From assembly GCF_007097525.1 (NCBI RefSeq), contig NZ_VKDD01000002.1, forward strand, positions 248,001 through 312,000: a DNA stretch of 64,000 nucleotides, in the 5' to 3' direction. The translations under genes and the position numbers were made by a program. Numbering within the stretch: position 1 is the stretch's first letter; each line of letters begins with the position of its first letter. Under the pieces are notes generated by a model. The model was given only the letters and a program-made list of their open reading frames with translations. It did not search any database and had not been told where the DNA came from. This document shows positions 1 through 7,846 of the stretch, piece after piece. This DNA comes from Thalassomonas sp. M1454 (GTDB lineage Bacteria; Pseudomonadota; Gammaproteobacteria; Enterobacterales; Alteromonadaceae).

Positions 1-195
1 GTATTCATCGTTTAATTTAAACATCGTCCGCTGCATTAATTTAGCAAAACTATCTGCAGGAATACGTTGATTATTGTCAGCATAATTTAACCCAATATTA
101 CACCTTGCTAATAACGGGGTTGGATCTTCACCATTACGCTGTAATGAATTACAAAATGCGGTGATGTAGTGACTAATAATTGCGTTGTTTTTCAT
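1..195 (-). CDS. AraC-family regulator, N-terminal fragment (runs off left edge)
   Basis: Reading the minus strand from the ATG at 195-193 gives 65 residues without a stop up to the window edge. The opening resembles the N-terminal ligand-binding domain of AraC regulators of the Arabinose_bd type: an HYITAFCNSLQ helix, then DPTPLLARCNIGLNYADNN, then RIPADSFAKLMQRT. The DNA-binding HTH lies outside the window. It is divergent from the thiolase/MaoC cluster with about 200 bp between them, so it may regulate that cluster (inference). No strong ribosome binding site is visible. Confidence 0.7.
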   Translation of the reverse strand, partial: MKNNAIISHYITAFCNSLQRNGEDPTPLLARCNIGLNYADNNQRIPADSFAKLMQRTMFKLNDEY

Positions 196-393
196 TGCCA
201 AATTTACTCAAGAAACCTAGTTAAATAGTACTTTTTTGTTAACTGGGTGTCTATTAAATAGGGAACATTAAGGTAATTTAATTGTGCTTTTAGGACATTG
301 TGAGTATAGCTCGTTTTTTTTAAATTAGTGCAATATTGATTTCTCTGACCGTTGGCATGGGATTTCTTATTTATATAATATTTAGGAAGAGTA

Positions 394-1572
394 ATGACGA
401 ATGCACGTGTAGCCGGTGTTGGCATGGTAAAGTTTTCAAAGCCTGGGCAAAATGAGCCATATCGAGTAATGGCATCGAAAGCGATCAAACTAGCATTAGC
501 AGATGCGGGTATAGAATATAAATATATTCAGCAGGCTTATGCTAGTTATATTTATGGTGATAGTACTTGTGGCCAACACGCACTGTATGATGTTGGTATG
601 ACAGGTATTCCTGTTGTTAATGTAAATAATAACTGTTCATCAGGTTCTACAGCGTTATTTCTAGCTCGCCAAGCGGTTGAATTTGGCGCGGTTGAATGTG
701 CCTTAGCATTTGGCTTTGAAGAAATGCAAAAGGGCGCACTAGGTTCGCATTGGGATGATAGAGAATCACCTTTTGATCCCATGTTGAGCAAACTTAGCGA
801 AATATCAAATGCGCCTGATGCCCCGTTAGCCTTGCGTATGTTTGGTCAAGCAGGTACTGCTTATATTGAAAAGTATGGCGCTAATCCTGATATTTTCGGC
901 AAAGTTTCGGTTAAAACTCGCAGCCATGCGGTACTGAATCCTTACTCGTTATTTGAAAACGAGCTAACTTTAGATGAAGTGATGCAATCGCCAACAATCT
1001 TTCCTCCGTATTTAACTCGTTTTATGGCATGTCCACCAACATGTGGAGCTGCCGCGGTTGTTGTGTGTAGTGAAGCTTTTGCTAAAAAACATGGTTTAAC
1101 CAACGCCAATGTAGAAATAGTTGCACAAGCAATTGCAACCGATATTGCTGATACTTGGACCGACCCAATGCAGCTGATAGGGTCAAAAATGACCGCTAAA
1201 GCAGCTAATGAAGTGTATGAAATTGCCGGTATTGGCCCGCAAGATATACAAGTGGTTGAATTGCACGATTGTTTTACCCCTAACGAAGTTATTACCTACG
1301 AAGGTTTAGGTTTATGTGAAGAGGGCGGCGCTGAGCAATTTATTAATGATGGTGAAAATACTTACGGCGGTAGTTTTGTGGTAAACCCATCGGGGGGATT
1401 AATGTCAAAGGGACACCCTATTGGTGCTACTGGCTTAGCGCAATGTACCGAGTTAGTATGGCATTTACGTGGCACTGCTGGTAAACGCCAAGTAGAAGGT
1501 GCTAATGTCGCTTTACAGCATAACCTTGGCTTAGGTGGCGCTGCTGTTGTGAGCATGTATCGTAAATTGTAA
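394..1572 (+). CDS. thiolase-family (SCP-x type) acyl-CoA acyltransferase / lipid-transfer protein
   Basis: 392 residues, the usual length for SCP-x type thiolases. The active-site cysteine is C81 in NNNCSSGSTALF. The central HDCF motif starts at H291, and GHPIGATG near the C-terminus carries H341. These enzymes cleave 3-ketoacyl-CoA, often in fatty acid or sterol side-chain breakdown; the substrate here cannot be read from sequence. AGGAAGA at 384-390 precedes the ATG and fixes the start. Two MaoC hot-dog genes follow on the same strand, so hydration and thiolysis steps of one pathway are plausible. The divergent AraC-type gene is a candidate regulator. Confidence 0.85.
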   Translation: MTNARVAGVGMVKFSKPGQNEPYRVMASKAIKLALADAGIEYKYIQQAYASYIYGDSTCGQHALYDVGMTGIPVVNVNNNCSSGSTALFLARQAVEFGAVECALAFGFEEMQKGALGSHWDDRESPFDPMLSKLSEISNAPDAPLALRMFGQAGTAYIEKYGANPDIFGKVSVKTRSHAVLNPYSLFENELTLDEVMQSPTIFPPYLTRFMACPPTCGAAAVVVCSEAFAKKHGLTNANVEIVAQAIATDIADTWTDPMQLIGSKMTAKAANEVYEIAGIGPQDIQVVELHDCFTPNEVITYEGLGLCEEGGAEQFINDGENTYGGSFVVNPSGGLMSKGHPIGATGLAQCTELVWHLRGTAGKRQVEGANVALQHNLGLGGAAVVSMYRKL

Positions 1573-1603
1573 GTGCGGCTTAGCTTTAGGATTTTAATAA
1601 AAT

Positions 1604-1630
1604 CGTCATCCTGAACTTGATTCAGGATCT
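1604..1630. repeat. small hairpin repeat (CATCCTGAA / TTCAGGAT type)
   Basis: ATCCTGAA at 1608-1615 and TTCAGGAT at 1621-1628 are a perfect 8-bp inverted repeat with a 5-nt loop, between the thiolase and the first MaoC gene. A degenerate copy is at 50394-50418. Repeats of this look are common between genes in many proteobacteria. There is no T-tract, so it is not a clear terminator. Confidence 0.7.
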
Positions 1631-1656
1631 TATTTTAAACTTGCATAGAGAAAATA

Positions 1657-2097
1657 ATGTTAGACAAAACAAAAGTTGGTCATCAATTTAATCCATTTGT
1701 TATTGATATTGAAAAGGGGCGCTTAAAATTTTTCGCAAAAGCCATTGGTGAAACAAACCCTATTTACTTTGATGAACAAGCTGCGCTTGAGCAAGGCCAT
1801 CGTTCTATCCTTGCTCCGCCCACTTTTCCATTTACGATAGAGCTTGATGGCCCGGAACTATTACCTGTTCTGACCTTACTTGATATGGATATTGGTCGAG
1901 TGTTACATGGCTCACAAGAGTTTGAATATTTCGACAATATTTATGCTGGCGACCAGATCACGGTAGCGGTAAGTATTAAAACGATTTTTGATAAAAAAGG
2001 CGGTGCATTAGAGTTTGTCGTACTTGAGTCAAGCTTTACCAATCAAGCTAAAACCCTTGTTGCTAAAGCCTGTAACACCTTAGTTTACCGTAATTAA
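1657..2097 (+). CDS. MaoC family dehydratase, N-terminal hot-dog domain protein
   Basis: 146 residues forming one hot-dog domain of the MaoC_dehydrat_N type. Visible marks are an FAKAIGETNPIYFDEQAA segment near residues 27-45, then LAPPTFPFT near 51-60. This half-domain usually pairs with a catalytic MaoC half, which the next gene can supply. Together they would form an enoyl-CoA hydratase or 3-hydroxyacyl-CoA dehydratase. It lies 84 nt after the thiolase and 19 nt before the second MaoC gene, so one transcript is likely. The substrate is unknown. Confidence 0.8.
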   Translation: MLDKTKVGHQFNPFVIDIEKGRLKFFAKAIGETNPIYFDEQAALEQGHRSILAPPTFPFTIELDGPELLPVLTLLDMDIGRVLHGSQEFEYFDNIYAGDQITVAVSIKTIFDKKGGALEFVVLESSFTNQAKTLVAKACNTLVYRN

Positions 2098-2116
2098 ATC
2101 AGTAGAGTTTAAACAC

Positions 2117-2527
2117 ATGTCAAATATTACTTTAGGTAGTCAATTACCGCCTTTAACCTTACCAGCTATTTCTAGAACCACATTGGCTTTATTTGCTGGT
2201 GCATCAGGGGATCATAACCCTATTCATATCGATACAGACTTTGCAAAAAAATGTGGCATGAGTGATGTCTTTGCCCATGGTATGCTGTCAATGGCTTACT
2301 TAGGTCGGTTATTAACTAATTGGTTGCCACAAGCACAACTTAAAAAATTCAGCGCTAAATTTGTTGCTATAACACAATTACAAGATGTTATTACCTGCTC
2401 AGGCGAAGTGGTTGAATTAATTGACAATAATGGCGAGAGTTTAGCTAAAGTAGCAATTAAAGCTGAAAACGCAGATGGTCAAAGTACATTAGTTGGTGAA
2501 GCATTAGTGAGCATTTCTATCACTTAA
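2117..2527 (+). CDS. MaoC-like (R)-specific enoyl-CoA hydratase / dehydratase
   Basis: 136 residues, a single hot-dog domain. It carries the hydratase-2 signature ASGDHNPIHIDTDFAKK (residues about 29-45) with the catalytic D and H, followed by FAHGMLSMAYLGR. It probably pairs with the preceding non-signature hot-dog protein to make a functional hydratase. It is the last gene of the cluster with the thiolase; the following 200 bp hold no gene and no obvious strong terminator. Confidence 0.85.
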   Translation: MSNITLGSQLPPLTLPAISRTTLALFAGASGDHNPIHIDTDFAKKCGMSDVFAHGMLSMAYLGRLLTNWLPQAQLKKFSAKFVAITQLQDVITCSGEVVELIDNNGESLAKVAIKAENADGQSTLVGEALVSISIT

Positions 2528-2734
2528 AATCTTTATATTATTTCTACTCGAATACACACCTTAATAAAAGATGATATGTACATAGTGCATATCATTTTTG
2601 ATTGTAAATCATTTGTTAAGTTGGCCGCTCATCTTTATCATTCACACATGTTTTAAATTTAATTTTCTAAATCGATATATACGGTCTACGCTTAATTGGT
2701 TATTCATATATATCTAATGGAAGGATGTGTTTTT

Positions 2735-4480
2735 ATGTTAAAAAGTTCATTGACTAAATCAGTGTTGTCGCTCACTATTTTATCTGCCGCTATGTTTGGT
2801 TTATTAGCCACACCAGCTGTTGCAGAGCAAGATAATTCAAAGCCTAAATTGGTATTGCAAATTACTGTAGATCAGTTACGTGGTGATTTACCATTTCGTT
2901 ACCAAGACAGACTTGGGAAAAATGGTTTTAACTACCTATTAAATCAAGGCACAGTTTATCGTGATGCTCATCATGCCCATGCTAATACCGAAACTATTGT
3001 TGGTCATGTTACGCTTGCAACCGGTGCTCATCCAGCAAATCATGGCTTGATTGGTAATATGTGGTATGACCGTAAATCAGGTACAACTGTTTATAACGTT
3101 GAAGATGCTAACTATAGTTTATTGTCAAAAAATGCAGATATAGATAAAAGTACTGAAATTGACCCTACGCAAAAAGCGGCAACCGTAGATGGCCGTTCAC
3201 CTATGAATATCCAAAGCTCGACCTTTAGTGATGAAATGATCATTAGCACCAATGGTAAAGCCAAAGTGTTTGGTGTTTCAGTAAAAGACCGCGGTGCAAT
3301 CTCACTTGCTGGCCATGGCGGTAAAGCTTTTTGGTTTTCAAAAGCAAATAACGAATTTATTACCAGTAACTATTACTACGATCAATATCCACAATGGGTA
3401 ACTGATTGGAATAAGAAGAAATTTCCTGAGCAGTTTTCGAATAAAAAATGGGAGTTGATGAATGATAAGTCAACTTACCTTTTTGGTGAAGATGATGATA
3501 GTCCTTGGGAATTTAAACTTGGTGAGTACGGTACTACGTTCCCACATGAATTTGGTGATAAAAGCTCTCCTTACTTCAGCACGTTATTAACGGTAAGCCC
3601 AATTGGCGATGAAATGACGGTTGATTTTGCTAAAGAGCTTATTGTGAACGAAGATTTGGGTAAAGATAATATTACTGATTTCTTAGCAATTAGCTTATCT
3701 TCAACCGATTATATTGGCCACTTCTTTGGCGCATCAAGCCTTGAAAGTGAAGATAACATGCTACGTTTAGACAAAACGCTTGCTGATTTATTTGCTTACG
3801 TTGATAAACATGTTGGTTTAGAAAATACCGTTATTGTTTTATCTGCCGATCACGGCGGCCCTGAAGCGCCTGGATATTTACATGAGCACAAAGTAAATGG
3901 CGATTATGTATCGGCTAAGCAATGGGATGAACTTGATGTAGTAGCTAAGGTTAAAGCTGAGTTAGGTATTAAAGAGCAACTTATCTCTAACTATTCACAG
4001 CCTTATGTGTACCTTGACCATGAGGTGATCAAAAAACATAAATTATCGATTGCTGTAGTACAAGATAAAATTGCTAGTGCTTTAATGTCAATGGATGACG
4101 TGTTTTTAACGGTAGCGAGTAATCGTTTAGCAACAGGTGACTTTCCGGATACTAAGTTACATCGTGCGATCTTAAAAAATTACAGCCCGAAACGCTCAGG
4201 TGATGTTTACATGGTATACAAGCCTCATGACTTTATTAACAATCTTGATGGCTTAAAGGTAGCGGTAGTTCATGGCTCACCTTGGACTTATGACACATTT
4301 GTGCCTGTAATTTTTGCTGGTAAAGGTATTCCTGCACAGCACATTTACCGCAAAGTAAATACGGTTGATGTAGCGCCAACGCTTTCAGCTATTTTGAATA
4401 TAAAACAGCCATCAGCTAACGAAGGTTTAATCTTGAACGAAGTCTTTAAAAAGGAAGAAGAAAAAGGTTTCTTTGACTAA
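2735..4480 (+). CDS. PafA-like alkaline phosphatase / phosphodiesterase, exported
   Basis: The start at 2735 is chosen over an upstream ATG at 2696 because GGAAGGA (2719-2725) sits 9 nt before it and it begins a clean Sec signal peptide ending ATPAVA-EQ. That gives 581 residues. Alkaline phosphatase superfamily fold: metal ligand D46 (ITVDQLRGD), Thr nucleophile T87 in NTETIVGHVTLATG, SSTDYIGHFFG, SADHGG, and a late His in VVHGSPWTYDT. The 41-residue D-to-T spacing is that of PafA, whose nucleophile is Thr. Predicted role is periplasmic phosphate release from monoesters. It stands alone, with a terminator directly downstream. Confidence 0.85.
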   Translation: MLKSSLTKSVLSLTILSAAMFGLLATPAVAEQDNSKPKLVLQITVDQLRGDLPFRYQDRLGKNGFNYLLNQGTVYRDAHHAHANTETIVGHVTLATGAHPANHGLIGNMWYDRKSGTTVYNVEDANYSLLSKNADIDKSTEIDPTQKAATVDGRSPMNIQSSTFSDEMIISTNGKAKVFGVSVKDRGAISLAGHGGKAFWFSKANNEFITSNYYYDQYPQWVTDWNKKKFPEQFSNKKWELMNDKSTYLFGEDDDSPWEFKLGEYGTTFPHEFGDKSSPYFSTLLTVSPIGDEMTVDFAKELIVNEDLGKDNITDFLAISLSSTDYIGHFFGASSLESEDNMLRLDKTLADLFAYVDKHVGLENTVIVLSADHGGPEAPGYLHEHKVNGDYVSAKQWDELDVVAKVKAELGIKEQLISNYSQPYVYLDHEVIKKHKLSIAVVQDKIASALMSMDDVFLTVASNRLATGDFPDTKLHRAILKNYSPKRSGDVYMVYKPHDFINNLDGLKVAVVHGSPWTYDTFVPVIFAGKGIPAQHIYRKVNTVDVAPTLSAILNIKQPSANEGLILNEVFKKEEEKGFFD

Positions 4481-4500
4481 TACTCAATAGCATTAAACAA

Positions 4501-4536
4501 AAAGGCCGAATAGATTAATAATCTTTCGGCCTTTTA
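4501..4536 (+). terminator. intrinsic terminator of the phosphatase gene
   Basis: AAAGGCCGAA (4501-4510) pairs perfectly with TTCGGCCTTT (4525-4534), followed by a short T run. It lies 20 nt after the phosphatase stop codon, between that gene and the convergent LysR gene. Confidence 0.85.
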
Positions 4537-4554
4537 TATTTGAACCCGTTGAAA

Positions 4555-4579
4555 TATCAAGGTGTCAGACACCTTGATA
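4555..4579. repeat. 25-bp perfect palindrome (GGTGTC-A-GACACC core), copy 1
   Basis: TATCAAGGTGTC (4555-4566) and GACACCTTGATA (4568-4579) are exact inverted arms around one base. A second copy with a T centre is at 42523-42551. Both lie at 3' ends of genes; this one starts 4 nt past the LysR stop. It resembles REP-type intergenic repeats. Confidence 0.85.
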
Positions 4580-4583
4580 ATAT

Positions 4584-5516
4584 TTACAATGTCATGGTGG
4601 CCATTAAACGCTGTTTAAACCATTGATGAGCTGGACTTGCGGCAACCCGCTTATGCTCAATTAAGTACAGGTCTATTAAATTCTCTGGCGTATGATCAAA
4701 TTCAAATACAGGCTCTAAAATACCTTTCAATTCATCCGATTTCATCAATGAGTTTGGCCCCATTAACAAGGCATTTGATGACTTTAAATACTCAATAAGC
4801 ACAAATATTTGGCTGGTTCTTAATACGATATTTCGAGTGACACCTTCAGTAGATACAATATTATCTACTGGATTACGAAATTGAATGTTGTCATCATTTT
4901 CTAATATTAACGCAGCAAAATCATATTTTAAGCAATTGGCTAGCTCAACTTTTTTCTGCTCAAGTAAAGGGTGGCCTTTGCGTCCATATATAACCAATTT
5001 TAATTGCGCAAATGGCGTAGAGGTAAAGTGGGCGTCGTTAATACTGGTTAAATTAATGGCAAAATCTAAAGCGCCACTTTCCAATAAAGGAAAAGGATTC
5101 ACTTTAGCTGCGTGATCATTTAATTTTACTTTGGGTGCTTTTACTCTTAAATCTTTTATTAAAGGTAAAATAACCGATTGTGTAAAAAGAGTGGGTAGAG
5201 ACATGGTGAATGTTTGTTCACACTGCTCAGGAATAAAGTCTTTATTGGTAACTAACTCATTAAGTGAGTCGATAATTTCAGGTAATACTTTAGCTATTTC
5301 TAACGCTTTAACTGTTGGAGTGATACCTTTTGAGGCCCTAATAAATAACTGGTCATCGAATACTTCGCGAAGACGTTGTAAGGTTCGGCTCATTGCCGAT
5401 TGCGATAAAAACAATAGCTCAGCTGCACGGCTTACGTTTTGCTCTTTAAGTAAAACACTTAACGCAATTAATAAATTAAGATCTATACGGGATAGTTTTT
5501 GCTCAACTAAACTCAT
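4584..5516 (-). CDS. LysR-family transcriptional regulator
   Basis: 310 residues. The N-terminal winged HTH is typical: LNLLIALSVLLKEQNVSRAA, then FLSQSAMSRTLQRLRE and FIRASKGITPT (residues about 13-68). The rest is the two-lobed LysR effector domain. It is divergent from the MBL-fold hydrolase at 5636 with 119 bp between, the usual layout for a LysR gene and its target. A perfect 12-bp palindrome at 5601-5612 lies in that gap. The effector is unknown. Confidence 0.9.
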   Translation of the reverse strand: MSLVEQKLSRIDLNLLIALSVLLKEQNVSRAAELLFLSQSAMSRTLQRLREVFDDQLFIRASKGITPTVKALEIAKVLPEIIDSLNELVTNKDFIPEQCEQTFTMSLPTLFTQSVILPLIKDLRVKAPKVKLNDHAAKVNPFPLLESGALDFAINLTSINDAHFTSTPFAQLKLVIYGRKGHPLLEQKKVELANCLKYDFAALILENDDNIQFRNPVDNIVSTEGVTRNIVLRTSQIFVLIEYLKSSNALLMGPNSLMKSDELKGILEPVFEFDHTPENLIDLYLIEHKRVAASPAHQWFKQRLMATMTL

Positions 5517-5600
5517 GTTATGTATCAGCCGACTATTTAAATAGGTAATTATTGTATTTCAACACATATCACTAAAGATTTAAACTTTTTTAAATGTTAT

Positions 5601-5612
5601 GGTGATATCACC
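5601..5612. promoter_or_regulatory. candidate operator palindrome between LysR and MBL genes
   Basis: GGTGATATCACC is a perfect 12-bp palindrome 24 bp upstream of the MBL gene start. It is shorter than a full LysR site (T-N11-A boxes in pairs), so its role as the LysR operator is inference. Confidence 0.4.
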
Positions 5613-5635
5613 CAAGTAAATGAATATCATGATTA

Positions 5636-6658
5636 ATGTCAAAAATTAAATACCTTGTAGAACAAGCTGCGCCACTAAATCAATTACAAGAAATAGCTCC
5701 GCGAATATATTGGTTGCGTTTAGCTATGCCTTTTGCGCTTGACCATATCAACCTTTGGCTAATTGAAGATGAAAACTTTTGGACTGTGGTTGATACTGGA
5801 CCAGATGTTGAGCAAGCACGAGAAAGCTGGTTGAACATTATTAATGAGCAACTTAAAGGTAAGCCGATTAAACTAGTGCTATGTACTCACTTTCATCCAG
5901 ATCATTTAGGTTTAGCTGGGTGGTTATGTGAAGAATTTGATGCGCAATTACTTATATCTAAAGGTGAGTATGATATTTACCATCATTTGTTTAGTGAGCT
6001 AAGTCATACTGAACGAGGCGATATTGAAGCGTTTTACCAATCAATAGGTGCAAGTGATAAGCAAATGGCAAGTTATGAAAAGCACATAACTATGTTCGGT
6101 AAAATCATCCACCCTTTACCTAAACATTATCAACCACTTGCAGATAAACAAAAGCTAAATATTGGCGGTTATAATTGGCTGTTGGTGACAGGTAAGGGGC
6201 ATTCGCCTGAACATATCTGTTTATATAATCAAGAGTTAGACTTATTTATCTCTGGCGATCAATTATTGCCAACAATTTCTTCTAATGTCAGTGTTTGGCC
6301 AACAGAGCCTTTAGCTAATCCTATGCAGGATATGCTAGATTCTTATCAATATTTATTAGCGACGATTAACGATAACACTAAAATATTGCCAGCCCATGGC
6401 TTGCCTTTTACTGGCGGTATAATACGTACTAATAAATTAATTAATGATACTGAGCAAGATATTAAAAATTTATTGGCACATTGCCAACAACCAAGCAAGC
6501 TAGCAGATACATTCCCTGTTTTATTTAAATCACAAATTACTAAACACAATTTGATGCTGGCGTACGGTGAAGCTTTAGCCTGTATTAATTATTTAATTGA
6601 GCAAGATAAGTTAGTTATTAATGTTGTCGATGGTGTTAATCACTATCAAGCGGTTTAA
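5636..6658 (+). CDS. MBL-fold metallo-hydrolase
   Basis: 340 residues. The metallo-beta-lactamase zinc motif is THFHPDH (H85, H87, D89, H90), followed by GKGHSPEH and LFISGDQLLP carrying later ligands, and ILPAHGLPF. The C-terminal ~80 residues look like the winged-helix extension found in LACTB2-like hydrolases. The substrate (thioester, lactone or other) cannot be told. It is probably regulated by the divergent LysR gene. It converges on yhbY across a shared terminator hairpin. Confidence 0.85.
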   Translation: MSKIKYLVEQAAPLNQLQEIAPRIYWLRLAMPFALDHINLWLIEDENFWTVVDTGPDVEQARESWLNIINEQLKGKPIKLVLCTHFHPDHLGLAGWLCEEFDAQLLISKGEYDIYHHLFSELSHTERGDIEAFYQSIGASDKQMASYEKHITMFGKIIHPLPKHYQPLADKQKLNIGGYNWLLVTGKGHSPEHICLYNQELDLFISGDQLLPTISSNVSVWPTEPLANPMQDMLDSYQYLLATINDNTKILPAHGLPFTGGIIRTNKLINDTEQDIKNLLAHCQQPSKLADTFPVLFKSQITKHNLMLAYGEALACINYLIEQDKLVINVVDGVNHYQAV

Positions 6659-6664
6659 ATTGCT

Positions 6665-6699
6665 GTAAAAAAAAGCACCTGTAAGCATAGGTGCTTTAA
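6665..6699. terminator. bidirectional terminator between MBL gene and yhbY
   Basis: AAAGCACCT (6672-6680) and AGGTGCTTT (6689-6697) form a 9-bp stem. Read on the minus strand it is followed by eight T residues, a strong terminator for yhbY; on the plus strand the T-tract is weaker. Confidence 0.85.
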
Positions 6700-6747
6700 T
6701 ATAAATTAAATGCATGTAGCTAGTTTTAATAAGCTAGATTCATTAAA

Positions 6748-7044
6748 TTAGATCTTAGGAATTGAAATTTTCTTTTCCGCAGATTGACGGTAAACAATTA
6801 ATGTTTTACCAATAGTTTGTACTTTGATTGAGTTAGTTTCTCTTACAATAGCGTCAACGATAAGTTGTTTAACTTCTCTGTCATCTGTAGGAATTTTAAC
6901 TTTAATCAACTCATGGTGGTTTAATGCGTAGTCAATCTCTGCAACTACAGCTTCTGTTAAACCATTATTACCTAATAACACTACTGGTTTTAGGGAATGA
7001 GCTAAGCCTTTAAGGTGTTGAATTTGTTTCTTAGATAGATTCAT
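6748..7044 (-). CDS. yhbY: ribosome assembly RNA-binding protein YhbY
   Basis: 98 residues, the full length of this CRM-domain (CRS1/YhbY) family. The GxxG RNA-binding loop is G25-N-N-G28 in VVLLGNNGLTEAV. The protein associates with the pre-50S ribosomal subunit in E. coli. It is divergent from rlmE with 84 bp between, the conserved arrangement in gammaproteobacteria, tying it to rRNA maturation. Confidence 0.95.
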   Translation of the reverse strand: MNLSKKQIQHLKGLAHSLKPVVLLGNNGLTEAVVAEIDYALNHHELIKVKIPTDDREVKQLIVDAIVRETNSIKVQTIGKTLIVYRQSAEKKISIPKI

Positions 7045-7128
7045 TTAAAAAATTTCGTTTAAGTTACTTGAATTCTTTACATTTTAACGCCATCTTGTGA
7101 TTAATACTAATTTAAATCAAAAAATATT

Positions 7129-7764
7129 ATGTCAAATCCAAAAAAAGGCAGATCAGCCAGCTCAAATCGATGGATGCAAGAGCATTTTGATGATGAATAT
7201 GTAAAAAAAGCGCAAAAGCTTGGTTTACGTTCACGCGCTGTATTTAAAATTGAAGAAATTAATAACAAAGACAAACTTATTAAACCGGGAATGAATGTTG
7301 TCGATTTAGGTGCAGCTCCTGGCGGTTGGTCTGAATACGCGGTTAAAGTTCTTGGTGATAAAGGCATTGTTGTTGCCTGTGATATTTTACCTATGGAGCC
7401 ATTACCAGGTGTTGCCTTTTTGCAAGGTGACTTTAGAGAAGATGATGTTCTTGACGCTCTATTGAATAAAATAGGCGGTCGTAACGTTGATGTGGTAATG
7501 TCAGATATGGCACAAAATTTCAGTGGTAATGAAGCAACTGATCAACCAAGAAACATGTATTTAGTGGAGTTAGCATTAGATATGTGTCATCAAGTTTTAA
7601 AGAAAAATGGCAGCTTTGTGGTGAAAGTTTTTCAAGGGGAAGGGTTTGAACAATACATGAAAGATGTAAAATCATGTTTCACAACGGTCAAAACCAGAAA
7701 ACCAGAGTCTTCCAGAGCACGTTCAAGGGAAGTATATATAGTAGCTACTGGTTACAAACTGTAG
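7129..7764 (+). CDS. rlmE: 23S rRNA 2'-O-methyltransferase RlmE (FtsJ/RrmJ)
   Basis: 211 residues. It methylates the 2'-OH of U2552 in the 50S A-loop. The SAM-binding motif is LGAAPGGWS (residues 60-68). The catalytic K-D-K-E tetrad is K40, D126 (SDMAQNFSG), K166 (VVKVFQGEG) and E201 ([10 protein letters not shown]), all intact. It is 82 nt upstream of ftsH; the rlmE-ftsH pair is heat-shock regulated in E. coli, but I cannot identify a sigma-32 promoter here. Confidence 0.97.
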   Translation: MSNPKKGRSASSNRWMQEHFDDEYVKKAQKLGLRSRAVFKIEEINNKDKLIKPGMNVVDLGAAPGGWSEYAVKVLGDKGIVVACDILPMEPLPGVAFLQGDFREDDVLDALLNKIGGRNVDVVMSDMAQNFSGNEATDQPRNMYLVELALDMCHQVLKKNGSFVVKVFQGEGFEQYMKDVKSCFTTVKTRKPESSRARSREVYIVATGYKL

Positions 7765-7846
7765 TAAAGTTAGTGAAGTTAAAGTCTATAATTAAATAGA
7801 CAGTGACGAAAGTCATCGCAGTATTTTTAAAGTAGAGGTTCTCAAA

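Noticed and set aside
374-379. TATAAT with TTGGCA upstream as promoter of the thiolase gene
   Set aside because: RNA would start at about 386, inside the ribosome binding site, so this is unlikely to be the functional promoter.
4555-4579. Terminator for the LysR gene
   Set aside because: The palindrome follows the stop but lacks a proper T-tract on the minus strand, and the same core recurs elsewhere, so it is listed as a repeat.
5131-5544. 137-codon plus-strand frame across the LysR gene
   Set aside because: Opposite to an intact LysR gene; no recognisable domain.
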